DNA from: Ceratothoa steindachneri
Taxonomy: Eukaryota > Arthropoda > Malacostraca > Isopoda > Cymothoidae
Reading direction: 5' to 3'
NCBI GenBank assembly: GCA_963969495.1
Contig: OZ018330.1
Coordinates: 69,549,210-69,613,209, forward strand
DNA: 64,000 nucleotides
A program made the translations under genes and the position numbers. Positions 12,601-23,200 of the stretch are shown piece after piece. Position 1 is the first letter of the stretch, and each line of letters opens with the position of its first letter. The notes below the pieces were generated by a model that did no database searches, was not told the origin of the DNA, and saw only the letters and a list, made by a program, of their open reading frames with translations.

Positions 12601-14335
12601 TAAAAGGTCAAAGGCAATACTCCCGGCGCAGTACAAGCATTGGGAGCAGAGGCGTGGCGACAAATAGCCAAATGTCGTACCTTCCAGGGTGGCGTCCTGG
12701 GTAGAACCAGGGGCGCCACCGGCCCGAGATCTATATCTACCTCTCGAAGGAGTTTCCTGCCCCTAAACTCAAATGGCTTAGGGTATGACTGGCGTCTCCC
12801 TGCGGCATAGGCACCATCGAGATCAGCTGCGGATGCAGTGAGAGCTGTTGGCAACTGAGGGAGGTGCCGGGCTCGCGCGTACAGGCGAGTGATGCACTGC
12901 ACGCGGCGCAGAGCGAGTGGCATCTCCCCAGCATCGACCAGCAGGCTCTCAATGAGGGAAGTGTGGAAGGCACCGGTCGCAAGGTGAAGGCCGGTGTGGT
13001 GGATCGAATCCACCTTCCGCAATAAACGCTCGGCTGCGGATGCATAAAACTCGCATCCGTAGTCGAGCTTCAAACGAACAAAGGATCGATTAAAAAGTAG
13101 GGCATTAGCCCTATCAGCGCCCCAAGCGCTGAACGTCACGGAACGGAGAATGTCCATGGCCTGGGAACAAGAGACCCTAAGGTTGCAAATATGAGCCTCC
13201 CAGGTAAGGCGTTGGTCGAATTCAAGACCAAGGAAACGGTGCGACTCAACCACATCCAGGCGCACCCCATTAAGAAACAAATCTGGGTCGGGGTGAAGCC
13301 GTGGATGTCGGCACAAGTGCACCACCTTAGTCTTGGCCAAAGAAAAAGGAAACCTGTGCGCTTCTGCATAGCGAGAGACGCGGTTCAATGCCTGTTGGAG
13401 TCGACGCTCGAGAGATGGCATCTGGGCCGCGCCAAAAGAGATCGAAAGGTCATCGACGTAGAGCGTAGCAAGAACATCTCTGGCAGCACCGAGGTGATGC
13501 CGTTGATGCTCAGGGCAAAGAGTGTGACACTGAGGACACTTCCCTGCTGGACACCCTTTTCCTGCTTCTTTGGGCCGGAGAGGGCTCCCCCCACCTGTAC
13601 GCGGAATCGACGATCTCGCAAAAATTTAGATATAAACATTCGCAGGCGTCCCCTCGCCCCCATCGTGTGGAGTCTCCATGATACCGTATCGCCATGCGGT
13701 ATCATAGGCCTTCTCCAGGTTGAAAAAGACCGTGGCGTAGTGCTGTCTACGAAGGAAAGCCTCGCAGACGGCATTTTCCAGTCGGAGCAGAGCATCCGAC
13801 GTGGAGTGAAACTTGCAAAAGCCGCACTGTGCAGAAGACAGGCTGCCTCCGCTGTCAAGGAAAAAAGCTAATCTACATTTACCAATTTCTCCATCAACTT
13901 GCAAACACAAGAGGTTAGAGAGATTGGGCGGAAACCGGTCAGGGAAGAGTGAACTCTCCCCGGTTTGCGAAAGGCAAGCACAGTAGCGATTCACCAGGAG
14001 TCTGGGAGAAGACCTTCCTCCTGGATCCTGTTGAACAAATCTAACAGAAAGGCCATGCCTGGCTCACCTAGGTGTCGAATCATGGCGTACGGGACATCGT
14101 CCGGACCATGGGCGGTGTCCGCGCACGAAACGAGAGCGGAACGCAACTCACTTACAGTAAACTTGTCGTTGAAGGGTTCTCCGTCTCTGGAGGTAAAGTC
14201 CAGCCGGCGGCTTACCGGGACATCACGACGTGCATTGAATGCTGGCGGAGCAGCATCACGGCTAGAGAATGCGGAAAAAGCGGTCGTGAAGGATTCCGCC
14301 ACGGACGCGGGGTCCGAGATTGCGGTCCCATTTTC
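12600..14335 (-). pseudogene. I-like ORF2 reverse transcriptase (copy I)
   Basis: From 14302 leftwards: HGPDDVPYAMIRHLG, LLDLFNRIQEEGLLPDSW, GFRPISLTSCVCKLMEKL, SSAQCGFCKFHSTSDALLRLE, FFNLEKAYDTAWRYGI, GVQQGSVLSVTLFALSING, then near 13440 the catalytic box in a different frame (LYVDDLSISF) and the thumb region 13421-12600 (QALNRVSRYAEAHRF, VVHLCRHPR, HRFLGLEFDQRLTWEAH). At least three frames are needed, with breaks near 13990 and 13430-13700. The first catalytic Asp of F-x-D-L-E-K-A is replaced by Asn in FFNLEKAYD. Inactive. Confidence 0.87.
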
Positions 14336-15440
14336 CTAGAGAACGGAAGGGGGGTCCATCGAGAACTTGCCCCGAATCCTTTTGACTCGCTTCCACACCT
14401 CAGCTAAAGGGGTCTTGCCGTTAAGTGAAGACACGTATGCCCGCCAAGAAGAGCGGCGGGCGTGCTTCGAAATATCCTGGAACCTAGCCCTAGCCCGACG
14501 AAATTCAGCGACAGTGAAATCGTTCGGGCGGCGCTTATAGCGCATGTAGGCATAACGCTTCTGTTTGAGGGCCATCACACTCGGCCGACCACCATGGGAG
14601 TGGTCGGCGTGCAAAAGGCCAGATACCCTAGGAATAGTAGTCAGGCTCACGGCGATAAGGTTGCCGGAGAAGAAATCAACGGCCTCATTTACCAACCTAA
14701 ACTCCTCGACTGAGATAGAGAATTCAGTCATTTCCTGAAATGCAGGCCACCGTGCCCGTGCCAAGCACCACCGAGGTGGGCTCTCAGGCGGCAGTTGCCC
14801 TGAAAATGATATTTGAATGGGAAAGTGATCACTACCATGGAGGTCATCGACCACCCCCCAAACAAAATCAGGCTGTGCATCCGAGGAGCACAAAGATAGT
14901 TCAAGGCAAGAAAATGAAGCGGTTCTCAGACTGTGATGCGTAAACTTATCCACGTTTAGGACACCCATCTCAAGCTCTTCGATCAGATCGGCAAGGACTT
15001 GTCCCCTGGGATTTATGGAGTAATCTCCCCAGAGAAGATGCCTGCCGTTCAGATCTCCAAGCAAGAGATAGGGCCTCGGCAACCGTGCCACGACGCGGCG
15101 GAAGTCCTCCGCGTCGAAGTCAGCTGACGGTGGAAGGTACGCAGAAATGAAAGTATACCTCCTATCCAGGTGCAGCTGCACAGCCACTGCCTGAAAGGAG
15201 TTATCTAAAGAGAAAGGAAGAACGGAGACATCATGCCGGGTGTAAACCGCACATCCCCCAGCCCGGCCATCCCGTGGTGGTGGGGTCGCAAGACCCTTAT
15301 ACCCCGGGAGGGCAGGCAGGGGGCACGCGCCTAGCATGGTCTCTTGCAAAAAGATAGCTAACGGGGAAGTGGAGGAGACGAGCCTCCGCAGCCCCTCCCA
15401 GTTGGGTCAGAGTCCACGACAATTCCATTGAAGGAATATG
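14336..15440 (-). pseudogene. I-like ORF2 AP-type endonuclease (copy I)
   Basis: QWNCRGL-like start near 15430, then an open piece from 15349 with QETMLGACPLPALPGYKG, GRAGGCAVYTRHD, ISAYLPPSADFD, LLLGDLNGRHLLWGD and LHGSDHFPIQI. These are the N-, E-, GDxN- and SDH-type motifs of LINE endonucleases that make the first nick at the insertion target. A linker to the reverse transcriptase follows (RRSSWRAYVSSLNGKTPLAEVW). This is the best-preserved domain of copy I, open for 337 codons. Confidence 0.9.
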
Positions 15441-15450
15441 CCCTGCAGGC

Positions 15451-17844
15451 CTAACTCGGAGGAGACGCGGGGGCCCTCCTCGAACTGAAGACCCTCACGG
15501 GAATGGCCGTACGCTTCCCGGGGGCAGAACCCTGGTCGCTGTTGGCCGGACAAAGTGCTGAAGGCACTGTCGCCTTCGAGGACTTATTGAGGGAGGTTGG
15601 GCTCGCTATGCGAGTCTTTTCCTTCCTCTGCCGCGAAACCTTATGCGGGCGTTGCGGCTTCGGAGGCGGGGGCTCCTCTTTTAGAGGAACCATCGTCTCC
15701 GAGCCACTCGCTGCTCCTCGGGGCGTGGGCGAAGGAGCCAAAGCTCCTTTGTTGCTGTCCTCCTTTCGGGGGACAGCTTTAGGAACCCCGGAAAATGGCC
15801 TAGTAATCATCTTCAGGGGTGTTGCCTCCTATGAGTCTAACGACTCGGTGGAGGCGCGTGGCCGTTTCGCCTTACAGGAAACGGTCACGTTGGGGGAAGA
15901 GGGGGGAGCCCTGGTTTTAGCCGGGGCTGAGTATGAGCCTTTTTTGCCACCAGCTTTACCAGGGGAGCGCCCGGGTTGGGTAGAGCCCGCAGATGGGCTC
16001 CGAATGGGCGCGGAAACAACCGTGCTCGTTGGCCTGGATGGGCCAGGAGCAGAGGGTGCCTTTCTAACTATTGAGGCATATGACGTCCCAGGCAGAGCCG
16101 GGCGCGAAAGGACCAAGTCCTTAGCCTCGCGGAATGAGAGTCGCTCCCGGGCCTGAACGGCCAGGATTTCTTTCTCAAGGAGATATGCACCACATTGCTT
16201 CGAAGAAGCAGGGTGCGGCTCTCCGCAATTGACACACTTGGCCACACACAATTTGGACTTATTGTGTGCGACCTTGGAGCAATTTACACAGACTTTGGGT
16301 GACCCCGACTTTGTACGTCTACAGGAGCGATTCGTATGGCCGAAGGGGTGACAGTAATAGCACCGCCGCGGCAGTGGCACGAATGCCTTCACGCGATAGC
16401 GGTACCACCCGGCTCGCACCGACTTAGGGAGCTTGTCACAGTCAAACGTGACGAAGAGTGTAGGGGTGGGTCTCGAGGCCCCTCCCTGTTTTCTCATCAC
16501 ACGTTTGACCTTGACCGGCACATGGTCGGCCAGCTCTAGGGTGATGTCCTCAATCGAGTAGTCAACGAGTTTCCCTCGCATAAACTACTATTTTCACAAA
16601 GTTCATGGCAGAGTGCAGCGTCACACTCACCGGGGTGCCAGGAAGTGTCCGAAGAGCACTTATCTTGGCCGCCTCGGCGGGACGCGCCGCATTCGCCAGA
16701 AGGCTCCCGTCCGAAAAACGGGTCACCTTCGGCTCTCTACCAATTGCACTAGCTAATCCTCTCCTCTGATGGATCATGTTGCCCTTGGACAACATGGTGA
16801 CATCAGTGGAGCGAATAACGAGGAAGCGTTTGAAGCCAGCGGGCTCGAAAACGCCAGGTAACCTCTGAATGAGAGGCTTCGATGTTATCGAGGCTCCGCC
16901 CTGTGCACTCTTGGTGTTAGTCTTAGTCCGGGGCTCCGCACATGGGGGGGTAGAGGGGCCGTTTTGCCGATCTTGGCTTGGTCACCTACCAAGGTGGTAG
17001 AAGACCCATCCGTCCCCGCAGCCCCCGCGGATGGAGAGGAGCCCCGAGGGAATGAACCCGCTTCTCACCTCCGCCGGCAGAAGCCCCAATGCCAGATGGG
17101 CCGGCCTCAGCCAGGTCCCTCTCCGAAATGGAGAAGGTCCTGGTAGTCGTAGGGGCACCTGTCGGGGGAGATCCCTCTCCTCCTTTTACTGCCTCGAAGC
17201 CCTCGGCCGTTTAAGGGGGACCTTGCATAGGGGCGGATTCGGGTTCGGTGCTTGGTGCCGAGCCCGGATTCCCCCTCATGGAAGGCCCTACCGTCTGATG
17301 GTGGGTCTCCTCAAGGACCATGTCTATCACAGGAGGGGCCTCCGGTTGGCCATCCACTCCCAGGACATCACATGTCCTCTTGGCAGTGTCGCCAGTCTTG
17401 TGTGGGGAGGCACATGCCTTGACCCCTGTAAGGTTCAAAATTTTCGCCAGCAGGTCTTTTGAGGGAAGCAACCGAAGGGGCCTGGCTTCCCTCTTCCTCC
17501 TAAGGGGGTTTGCCCTACCGAGCCGCTTCGATAGGAAGCGGTTGGCTAAGGGCTGCCTGCTGGCTTTCTTGGTAGTCCCCTTGGAGAGAAAAGAGGGGAC
17601 TGCCGCTGGGAAAAGGGAGGTGCCCGAAAGCACCTCCAGAGAAGGGGGTGAGGGAAAGTCCGCTGGACCCGTAGGCGAATGAGAGGAGTAAGCCTCCTCT
17701 CCGGTTAGAGAAATATGGAGGGTCCCCTGCCCAAGCACAGTGGGGAGGGACCTCCATTTTTTTAGTGGAGCTGCACGAGGGTGGCTCCGTCGATGAGCAA
17801 GAGGGAATTAGGAAGAGATTTTTTATTTTCTCATCATTGCGCAT
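15451..17844 (-). pseudogene. I-like ORF1 Gag-like protein with CCHC knuckles (copy I)
   Basis: The probable start is the ATG at 17844. The N-terminal half is low-complexity and broken (17844-16950). A folded region follows: MLSKGNMIHQRRGLASAIGR (16795), ALRTLPGTPVSVTLHSAMNF, then 16581-15829 with VKVKRVMRKQGG and three zinc knuckles, CYYCHPFGHTNRSC, CVNCSKVAHNKSKLC and CVNCGEPHPASSKQC. A single stop separates the next stretch (15810-15451) which continues the same protein in copy III (CAG there, TAG here). The 3' end overlaps the start of ORF2 in another frame. Nucleic-acid binding in the retrotransposition particle is the family role. Confidence 0.83.
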
Positions 17845-18303
17845 GGTGACCCCATTTGTGCTACGGGACCCAATAGCTCATCACCTCTCGCAGTTGCCCG
17901 CACTGCGAGAGGTGCTTACAAGCCCGGCAGAGCTAGGCGCCGCCATTCTGGACCACCCCTTCCTCCTGGTGGCCTGGCAGTCCATCGGCATGGCGGCTCC
18001 ACCTTGGACACGGCGTAAAAATTGATAGAATGTGAAGAGGAGAGGAAAAGGGATGTGAGGAAGGTATGGGTGGGGATGAAGCAGGTTGTTAAAAAAAAAC
18101 ATCCTGAACCGGAGCTGAGGGGTTAGGGAACAATGTCCCCTCCCCCAGCCCCGATCAGGGGTGGTTGGCTTGAGAAGAAGGTCAGCATCTACCTTGTGAA
18201 ATTAGAGGCTGACCAAAGAAAGTTGTGGGAGAGGTTGTATGAAAAGCGACGAGGTAGGGGAGAAATCGGGCTATCTGAAGGAAGGAAGAGAGGCTAAGCT
18301 GGG
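17845..18303 (-). other. 5' UTR of I-like copy I
   Basis: Shared almost block for block with 52495-53030 (copy III) and 53270-53750 (copy II), including CATCACCTCTCGCAGT, CCTGGCAGTCCATCGG and GGTTGTATGAAAAGCGACG. Such sequence in this group normally holds an internal promoter; none could be identified by eye. Confidence 0.7.
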
Positions 18304-18316
18304 GTGGTTTAAGCGA
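18304..18316. repeat. 13-bp target-site duplication (right) of I-like copy I
   Basis: Exact repeat of 11540-11552 at the 5' side of the inserted element; CR1 ORF2 continues from here in frame with GWFKREIGQLL. Confidence 0.92.
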
Positions 18317-20196
18317 GAAATCGGTCAACTGCTTAGGAAGAAAAGAAATGTGTACCGGCAATCGAAGATCTCGGGTGACTTTGACGAATACCGGAGGCTA
18401 GCCAGGAGAGTAAAGTCCAGCATAATGGCGGCTAAGCGGTTTGAGGAAGTCCGAGTGGCGAGACTTTGTAAAGAGAATCCCAATGAGTTTTTTGGATATG
18501 TAAACAGCCGTAAACCAATCCGTCGAACGATTGTTCCTTTGAGAAATGAGGAGGGGACATTAAAACATTCAGCTGCAGAAAATCATAACCTCATCACCGA
18601 CTACTTCGCTTCAGTGTTCAGAGAAGAGTGTAGTTCCATTCCCCAGCTAAGGGATTCCTACTCAGGGAAAAAGCTGGAGGATATGGACTTCACCGAAGGA
18701 GAAATTGGAATGAAGATCACTGACTTAATGACGAATAAGTCACCTGGCCCGGGTGGGGTTTCTACCTAAAGTGTTGAAAGAAGTGCCTGATCAAGTGTCA
18801 CGACACTTGAGCGCAATTTTCAACATGTCAATCCAGACCGAATGCGTTCCTAGAGACTGGCATGAAGCGGAGGTGACTTTTATCTTCAAGAAAGGAATCC
18901 CTTAGCCAACCGTCGAACTACCGACCTATCAGTCGGACTTCGATAGTCGGAAAACTCATGGCAAGAATGATGGTGGACAAAATGACGTCACATTTAGAGT
19001 AAAACCTGCTATTGAGGAGTTCCCAGCACGGCTTCCGAAGGCAACGGTCATGCCTGACGAACCTTTTGGAATTCTTCCACTTCGTGTTCAGTGAGCACGA
19101 TCGGGACAAAGCGGTGGATGTGGTCTACTTAGACTTTCAGAAAGCATTTGATAAGATACCACACCGCCGCCTTCTCCGGAAAGTGCGAGCGCTGGGCATA
19201 GACTGAAAAGTAGCCGGCTAGATAGAGAACTGGCTAAATGGTAGACGGCAACAGGTGGTGGTGAATGGACAGTCTTCTGAGTGGGTGCCCGTTACTAGCG
19301 GGGTGCCTCAAGGTTCTGTCCTGGGACCACTACTATTCATCATCTACGTCAACGACATGGACGGTGACATGTTGCCAATATTTCTAAATTTGCCGATGAT
19401 ACTAAGCTTGGTATGAACGTTGCAAAGGATGGAAATACTGCCCGCCTGCAGAAGGATCTTGGGAAGATTGGGGAGTGGTCGGACACGTGGCAAATGCCTT
19501 TTGACGTGAACAAATGTAAAGTTAACATATCAGCCACCGAAACCCCCAATCTCAGTATATCCTTAAGGGTACTGCTATTGATTCCACCGACACTGAGAAG
19601 GACTTGGGTGTAACAATCCTTAGTGACCTCAAGTTGTCGAAATAGTGCATTGAGGGGGAGAAAAAGCCCAAAGGATGCTAGACTACATAAAGCGCCAGTT
19701 TGGATATCGGAACAAAGAAATTGTACTGTGTTTGTGCAACTCACTTGTCCGAACGCACCTGGGGCATGCCGTACACTTTTGGAGTCCTCCATTTCTAAAG
19801 GACATCGCGAGATTGGAATGCGTACAAGCCAGGGCAACCAAACTGATTCCCTCTATCAGACATAAAAATTACGAAGATAGATTAAGGTAATTAGATCTGT
19901 TCTCACTGGAAACCCGTAGACTTCGTGGTCAGCTCATCAAAGTTATCAAAATAATTCGAGGGTTCGACAATGTTGACTACAGGAATCTGTTCACACTTGC
20001 TGAGAGTAGAACAAGAAATCACGGCTTTAAACTTGAACTGAAGCGTTCCAGCCGCGATCTGTGTGGGAAATTTTTCACCTACAGTATCTGCGGTAGTTGG
20101 AACGCACTTCCAGTGGAAGTTGTCAACAGTGAATCTGTTGACCAGTTCAAGTCAAGACTAGACAGGGTCTTGAAAAGTGGCCGTTTAAGGACGTAA
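18304..20196 (+). pseudogene. CR1-like ORF2 continued: linker and reverse transcriptase (copy 3)
   Basis: Resumes after the nested LINE. Blocks: GQLLRKKRNVYRQSK, FFGYVNSRKPIRRT, NKSPGPGG (18730), HGFRRQRSCLTNLLEF (19024), YLDFQKAFDKIPHRRLL (19126; first catalytic Asp present), [20 protein letters not shown] (19298) and the FADD box near 19390, reached only after a one-base deletion in the preceding ATG-TTGCC. Downstream LYNSLVR-like, RATKLIPSIRHKNYEDRLR and VEVVNSESVDQFKSRL blocks run to about 20196. Frame changes near 18768, 18900, 19206, 19380 and 19610 and several stops inactivate it. Confidence 0.88.
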
Positions 20197-20304
20197 AGCA
20201 TTTGAACAGAGATGTGCCCACTCGACTACTAGTCCAAAAGTACCCTCATTGAATGGACCGTGAGGTTTTCTTGGGTACTTTCTTGCTTTGTTACTCCTTG
20301 TAAC

Positions 20305-20323
20305 TTTCTCTCTCTCTTTCTCT

Positions 20324-20368
<45 letters not shown>
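20305..20368. repeat. (TC)n/(TTTC)n microsatellite
   Basis: TTTCTCTCTC then near-pure TC repeat, between the tail of copy 3 and the truncated start of copy 4. Confidence 0.95.
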
Positions 20369-20371
<3 letters not shown>

Positions 20372-20836
20372 AAGGTTCTGTCTTATGACCACTACTGTTC
20401 ATCATCTACGTCAACGACATGGACTGTAACATGGTTGCGAAGGTTTCTAAATATGCCCATGATACCAAGCTTGGTATGAACGTCGCAAAGGAAGAAAATA
20501 CTGCTTGTCTTCAAGATGATCTTCGGAAGATTGAGGAGTGGTGGGACACGTAGCAAATGCCTTTTAACGTGAACCAATGCAAAGTGATGCCTATCGGCAA
20601 CAGAAACCATTCAATCTCAGTATATCTTTAAGGGCACTGCTCTTTAATCCACCGACACTGAAAAGGACTTGGATGTAACTATCACTTGTGATCTCAAGTT
20701 CTCGAGGTAGCGTATTGAGGAAGAGAAGAAAGCCCAAATGATGTTAGGTTATATAAAGCGACAGTTTAGGATATTTGCACAAGGAGATAGTACTGTGTTT
20801 GTATAACTCCCTTATTCGACCGCACCTGGAGTATGC
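20369..20836 (+). mobile_element. CR1-like LINE (subfamily A), copy 4, left part
   Basis: Starts at the CAAGGTTCTGTC equivalent of the [11 protein letters not shown] block directly after (TC)n, and runs to CCTGGAGTATGC at 20836 where the LTR of a Gypsy element begins. Includes [12 protein letters not shown] and a damaged F-A-D-D box (YAHDTKLG, so the first Asp pair is lost). Several in-frame stops, for instance TGG to TAG near 20551. The 3' part of the same copy resumes at about 27751. Confidence 0.82.
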
Positions 20837-21683
20837 TTATAGTTTATGGTTATCAATGTGATTTATCTTCGGTTAATAAATCAGCCTAGATAGCGTTTCG
20901 AAAACCATAACTATAAATTTTGTTTGATCGAAGATGCTGGCTTTAGGCCTAAAGGCGACAGTGAAATAAATTTTGGAATAATGACTTGGGCTTTGAGAAA
21001 GACAATTACACACATACAAATATATTCATAAAATCAACGAATGTACAATGAGGTAAGTAGGTTACGTAAATATGGTAAATAATATGGTGAAACAATATAG
21101 AGTGAATAATAGAGTAATATAATATAGAGTATCTTTGATATAGTGTAGTAATTTAGAGTATCTATAATCGACTGAATTGGGGCTGCAATGAGAAGTAAAT
21201 ATAATTAGGACTTACTCTCGTATGGTCGTTTGCAAAAAATGTGAGAGTGGAATTAACTCAGTATGATTTGTTTGGAGGTAAATGAATAATTGTAGACGGA
21301 ATGGTTACCGACCTTTATACGAAGAAAGCAGCGAGTCGAGTGGGAAAGAATAGTGTGCTATTTTGTCGAGCTGGAAACGTGTGTTTGTTTGTGTGTGAAA
21401 TTTAAGAGATGATGTTTGGAACAGTATACGTTAAATGAATTGAGAAGTAAAATAAATGAATTAATTAATTATTAAGTTTAACATAAAATGATTTAATTTA
21501 CAAAAGTTAAGTAAAATAATTGGAAGATTAAATTGACTAAGTTAAAGTAAATTAATTGAATGATTAAATTGAAAAAGTTAAAAGATTGCATAATATGTAT
21601 GTTACATAATAATTGATGTATATACATATTTAAGTTTCCCAGGAGGTTTTATATTTTAGGAATACCCAGAGGCATTGCTTTAA
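20837..21683 (-). repeat. Left (3') LTR of Gypsy element
   Basis: Begins TTATAGTTTATGG and ends GCATTGCTTTAA. It aligns along its length with 26847-27750, for example CAATGAGGTAAGTAGG, GGGGCTGCAATGAGAAGTAAA, GACTTACTCTCGTATGGTCG and CGTGTGTTTGTTTGTG. The right LTR has an extra segment near 27110-27180, so the two have diverged by indels as well as substitutions; this indicates an old insertion. Confidence 0.88.
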
Positions 21684-21720
21684 CACTCCCCCCCCCCTAA
21701 GAAGGTTACTCCCCCCCTTT
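21684..21720 (-). promoter_or_regulatory. Polypurine tract of Gypsy element
   Basis: The plus strand shows CACTCCCCCCCCCCTAAG followed by a second C7 run. On the coding strand this is a G-rich purine tract directly upstream of the 3' LTR, the position where plus-strand DNA priming occurs in LTR elements. Confidence 0.7.
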
Positions 21721-21736
21721 ATTTACTATTTTGAGA

Positions 21737-23200
21737 TTACAAGTCCGAGTACCGACGATGCCTCCTGACGACCCGACCGGAGCGTGTTGCAGTGTAATTG
21801 GTTTGGCTGCAGGTACGGGGACACAGATTTGCTGTGGCAGTGGCATTAGCGTTGAACGAGGCACTGGCGCGAGAGAAGGTCGATGGAGCGAAGGTGATCC
21901 GCTTGCTGGTTCCTTGCGAGATGGCGTCAATCGGGATGAGGGAGTCTTGAGTCCCGTTGTCCGCTGACGGAGTGACCAGTGGGAAAGAGATTTGCTCCTG
22001 ACTAACCACTTCTGCTGACCATGGTTCCTGCATCAAAGGAGGAGGAGGAGGCAGAAAAACGAAAGGTAGAGTTGGTGAGGCAGAAATAGTTAAAAAGGTG
22101 GGGTTTAGGTTGTTTTGGGGGATTACTGTACCATAAAGGTGTATAATAGGAGGAGAATGAGGTGATTGGGGTTCTAGACGAATATTTTCGGTATTAGCGG
22201 GTTTTAGGCGGTCGATAGAGACAGTATCTTCCCGGGTGGCAAGGTTTAGGACGAAGAATTTCGGCTTCCTAGAGATAACGAGAAAGGGTCTGTCATAGAC
22301 TGGTTGTAACGAAGTGCGAGCTGAATCGCGACGGACGAAAACATGGGAGCATGTTGTCATCTCTTTCGGCACGAAGGTTTTATAATTAGCAGGCACTCTA
22401 GCGGCAGTTGGCTTAATTTCAGCCATGACCCGTACAAGGTTATGTACGTATGAAGAAGGATCTAGGTGAGAAGGTAGAGGTCCGTCAGAGGAAGAAAAGA
22501 ATTGACCGGGTAGATGAAGTTGAGTACCGTAAACTAATTCCGCTGCAGAGCTAGCCAAATCCTCTTTCAAGGACAAGCGAAGCCAAGGAGAATCAAAGGT
22601 AGCTTGTCCACCCAAGTTATGTTTGGATTGGTGAAGCGTAAGCTTGCTTTGATGGTCCGATGTAGATGTTCTACCTTAGAGTTACTCTGGAGGTGATAGC
22701 TTGTAGTACGAGGGGAAAGGATCCAAGGTCTGATATGAATGCATCCCATTGGTGGGATTCAAACTGGCTCCCACAATCAGTCATGATCGTTGAGGGAACA
22801 CCAAAACGAGCAACCCATGCTGAGACGAAAGCTCGAGTGACAGTGGAAGCTCTGATGTCCGATATAGGAACCGCTTCTGGCCAGCGAGTAAAACGATCGA
22901 TCATAGTGAGAAGATAATTGAAACCACGGGAGTAAGGAAGAGGACCTACTAGATCGATGAGAACGGCGTCAAAACGTGACGAAGGAAGAGGAAAAGGGAC
23001 CAGAGGAGCTTTTGTGTGGCGGTGGACTTTAGCACGCTGGCATGGCAGGCATGAACGAGTCCATTTGGCCACGTCGGCATTCATACCTGGCCAAACGAAG
23101 CGTTGTGCAACGAGCTTGCGAGTGGCATTGACGCCAGGATGAGAGAGGCCATGAATTTGATCGAGGATGTGCCGACGGTAAGCGAGAGGAATGAGAGGAC
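21737..23200 (-). pseudogene. Gypsy integrase and C-terminal extension
   Basis: Zinc-binding segment near 23150 (GLSHPGVNATRKL ... CLPCQRAK), then the core with DLVGPLPYSRGFNYL (first Asp, about 22960), TDCGSQFESHQWD (second Asp, about 22790) and, after a frame change, SNSKVEHLHRTIKASL (catalytic Glu, about 22690). A third frame (22615-21737) carries the C-terminal GKY-like part and a long Pro/Ser-rich tail. Integrase joins the element cDNA to host DNA. The D-D-E residues survive but two frameshifts near 22740 and 22615 break the protein. Confidence 0.87.

Larger units (their letters stand above)
11553..18303 (-). mobile_element. I-like non-LTR retrotransposon, copy I (near full length)
   Basis: Minus-strand LINE of about 6.75 kb. 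The plus strand starts with a T-rich run (the poly-A side) and the conserved 3' terminus GGAGCTATCTGGCGACTGCC, which recurs in six other places in the window. Order from the 5' end (right): 5' UTR, ORF1 with three CCHC knuckles, ORF2 with endonuclease, reverse transcriptase, RNase H and a terminal Cys/His motif. RNase H inside ORF2 plus this order fits the I group rather than CR1. The 5' end lacks about 35 bp present in copies II and III, so it is very slightly truncated. ORFs carry stops and frameshifts. Confidence 0.9.
8484..20304 (+). mobile_element. CR1-like LINE (subfamily A), near-full-length copy 3, split by an I-like LINE
   Basis: Two halves (8484-11552 and 18304-20304) make one element with a long 5' UTR, ORF1, ORF2, a short 3' UTR and the tail CTTTGTTACTCCTTGTAAC (20286-20304). 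The split falls inside ORF2 and is caused by a 6.75-kb minus-strand LINE flanked by a 13-bp duplication. The copy at 36871 gives the uninterrupted sequence across the same point. Net CR1 length without the insertion is about 5.1 kb, in the range expected of a complete CR1-type element. All reading frames carry stops or frameshifts, so it is not active. Confidence 0.88.

Noticed and set aside
13191..13871. 226-codon plus-strand ORF
   Set aside because: Antisense shadow of the I-like reverse transcriptase.
15503..16156. 217-codon plus-strand ORF, Gly/Glu/Ala-rich
   Set aside because: Antisense of the Pro/Ser/Lys-rich end of I-like ORF1; no family features in its own frame.
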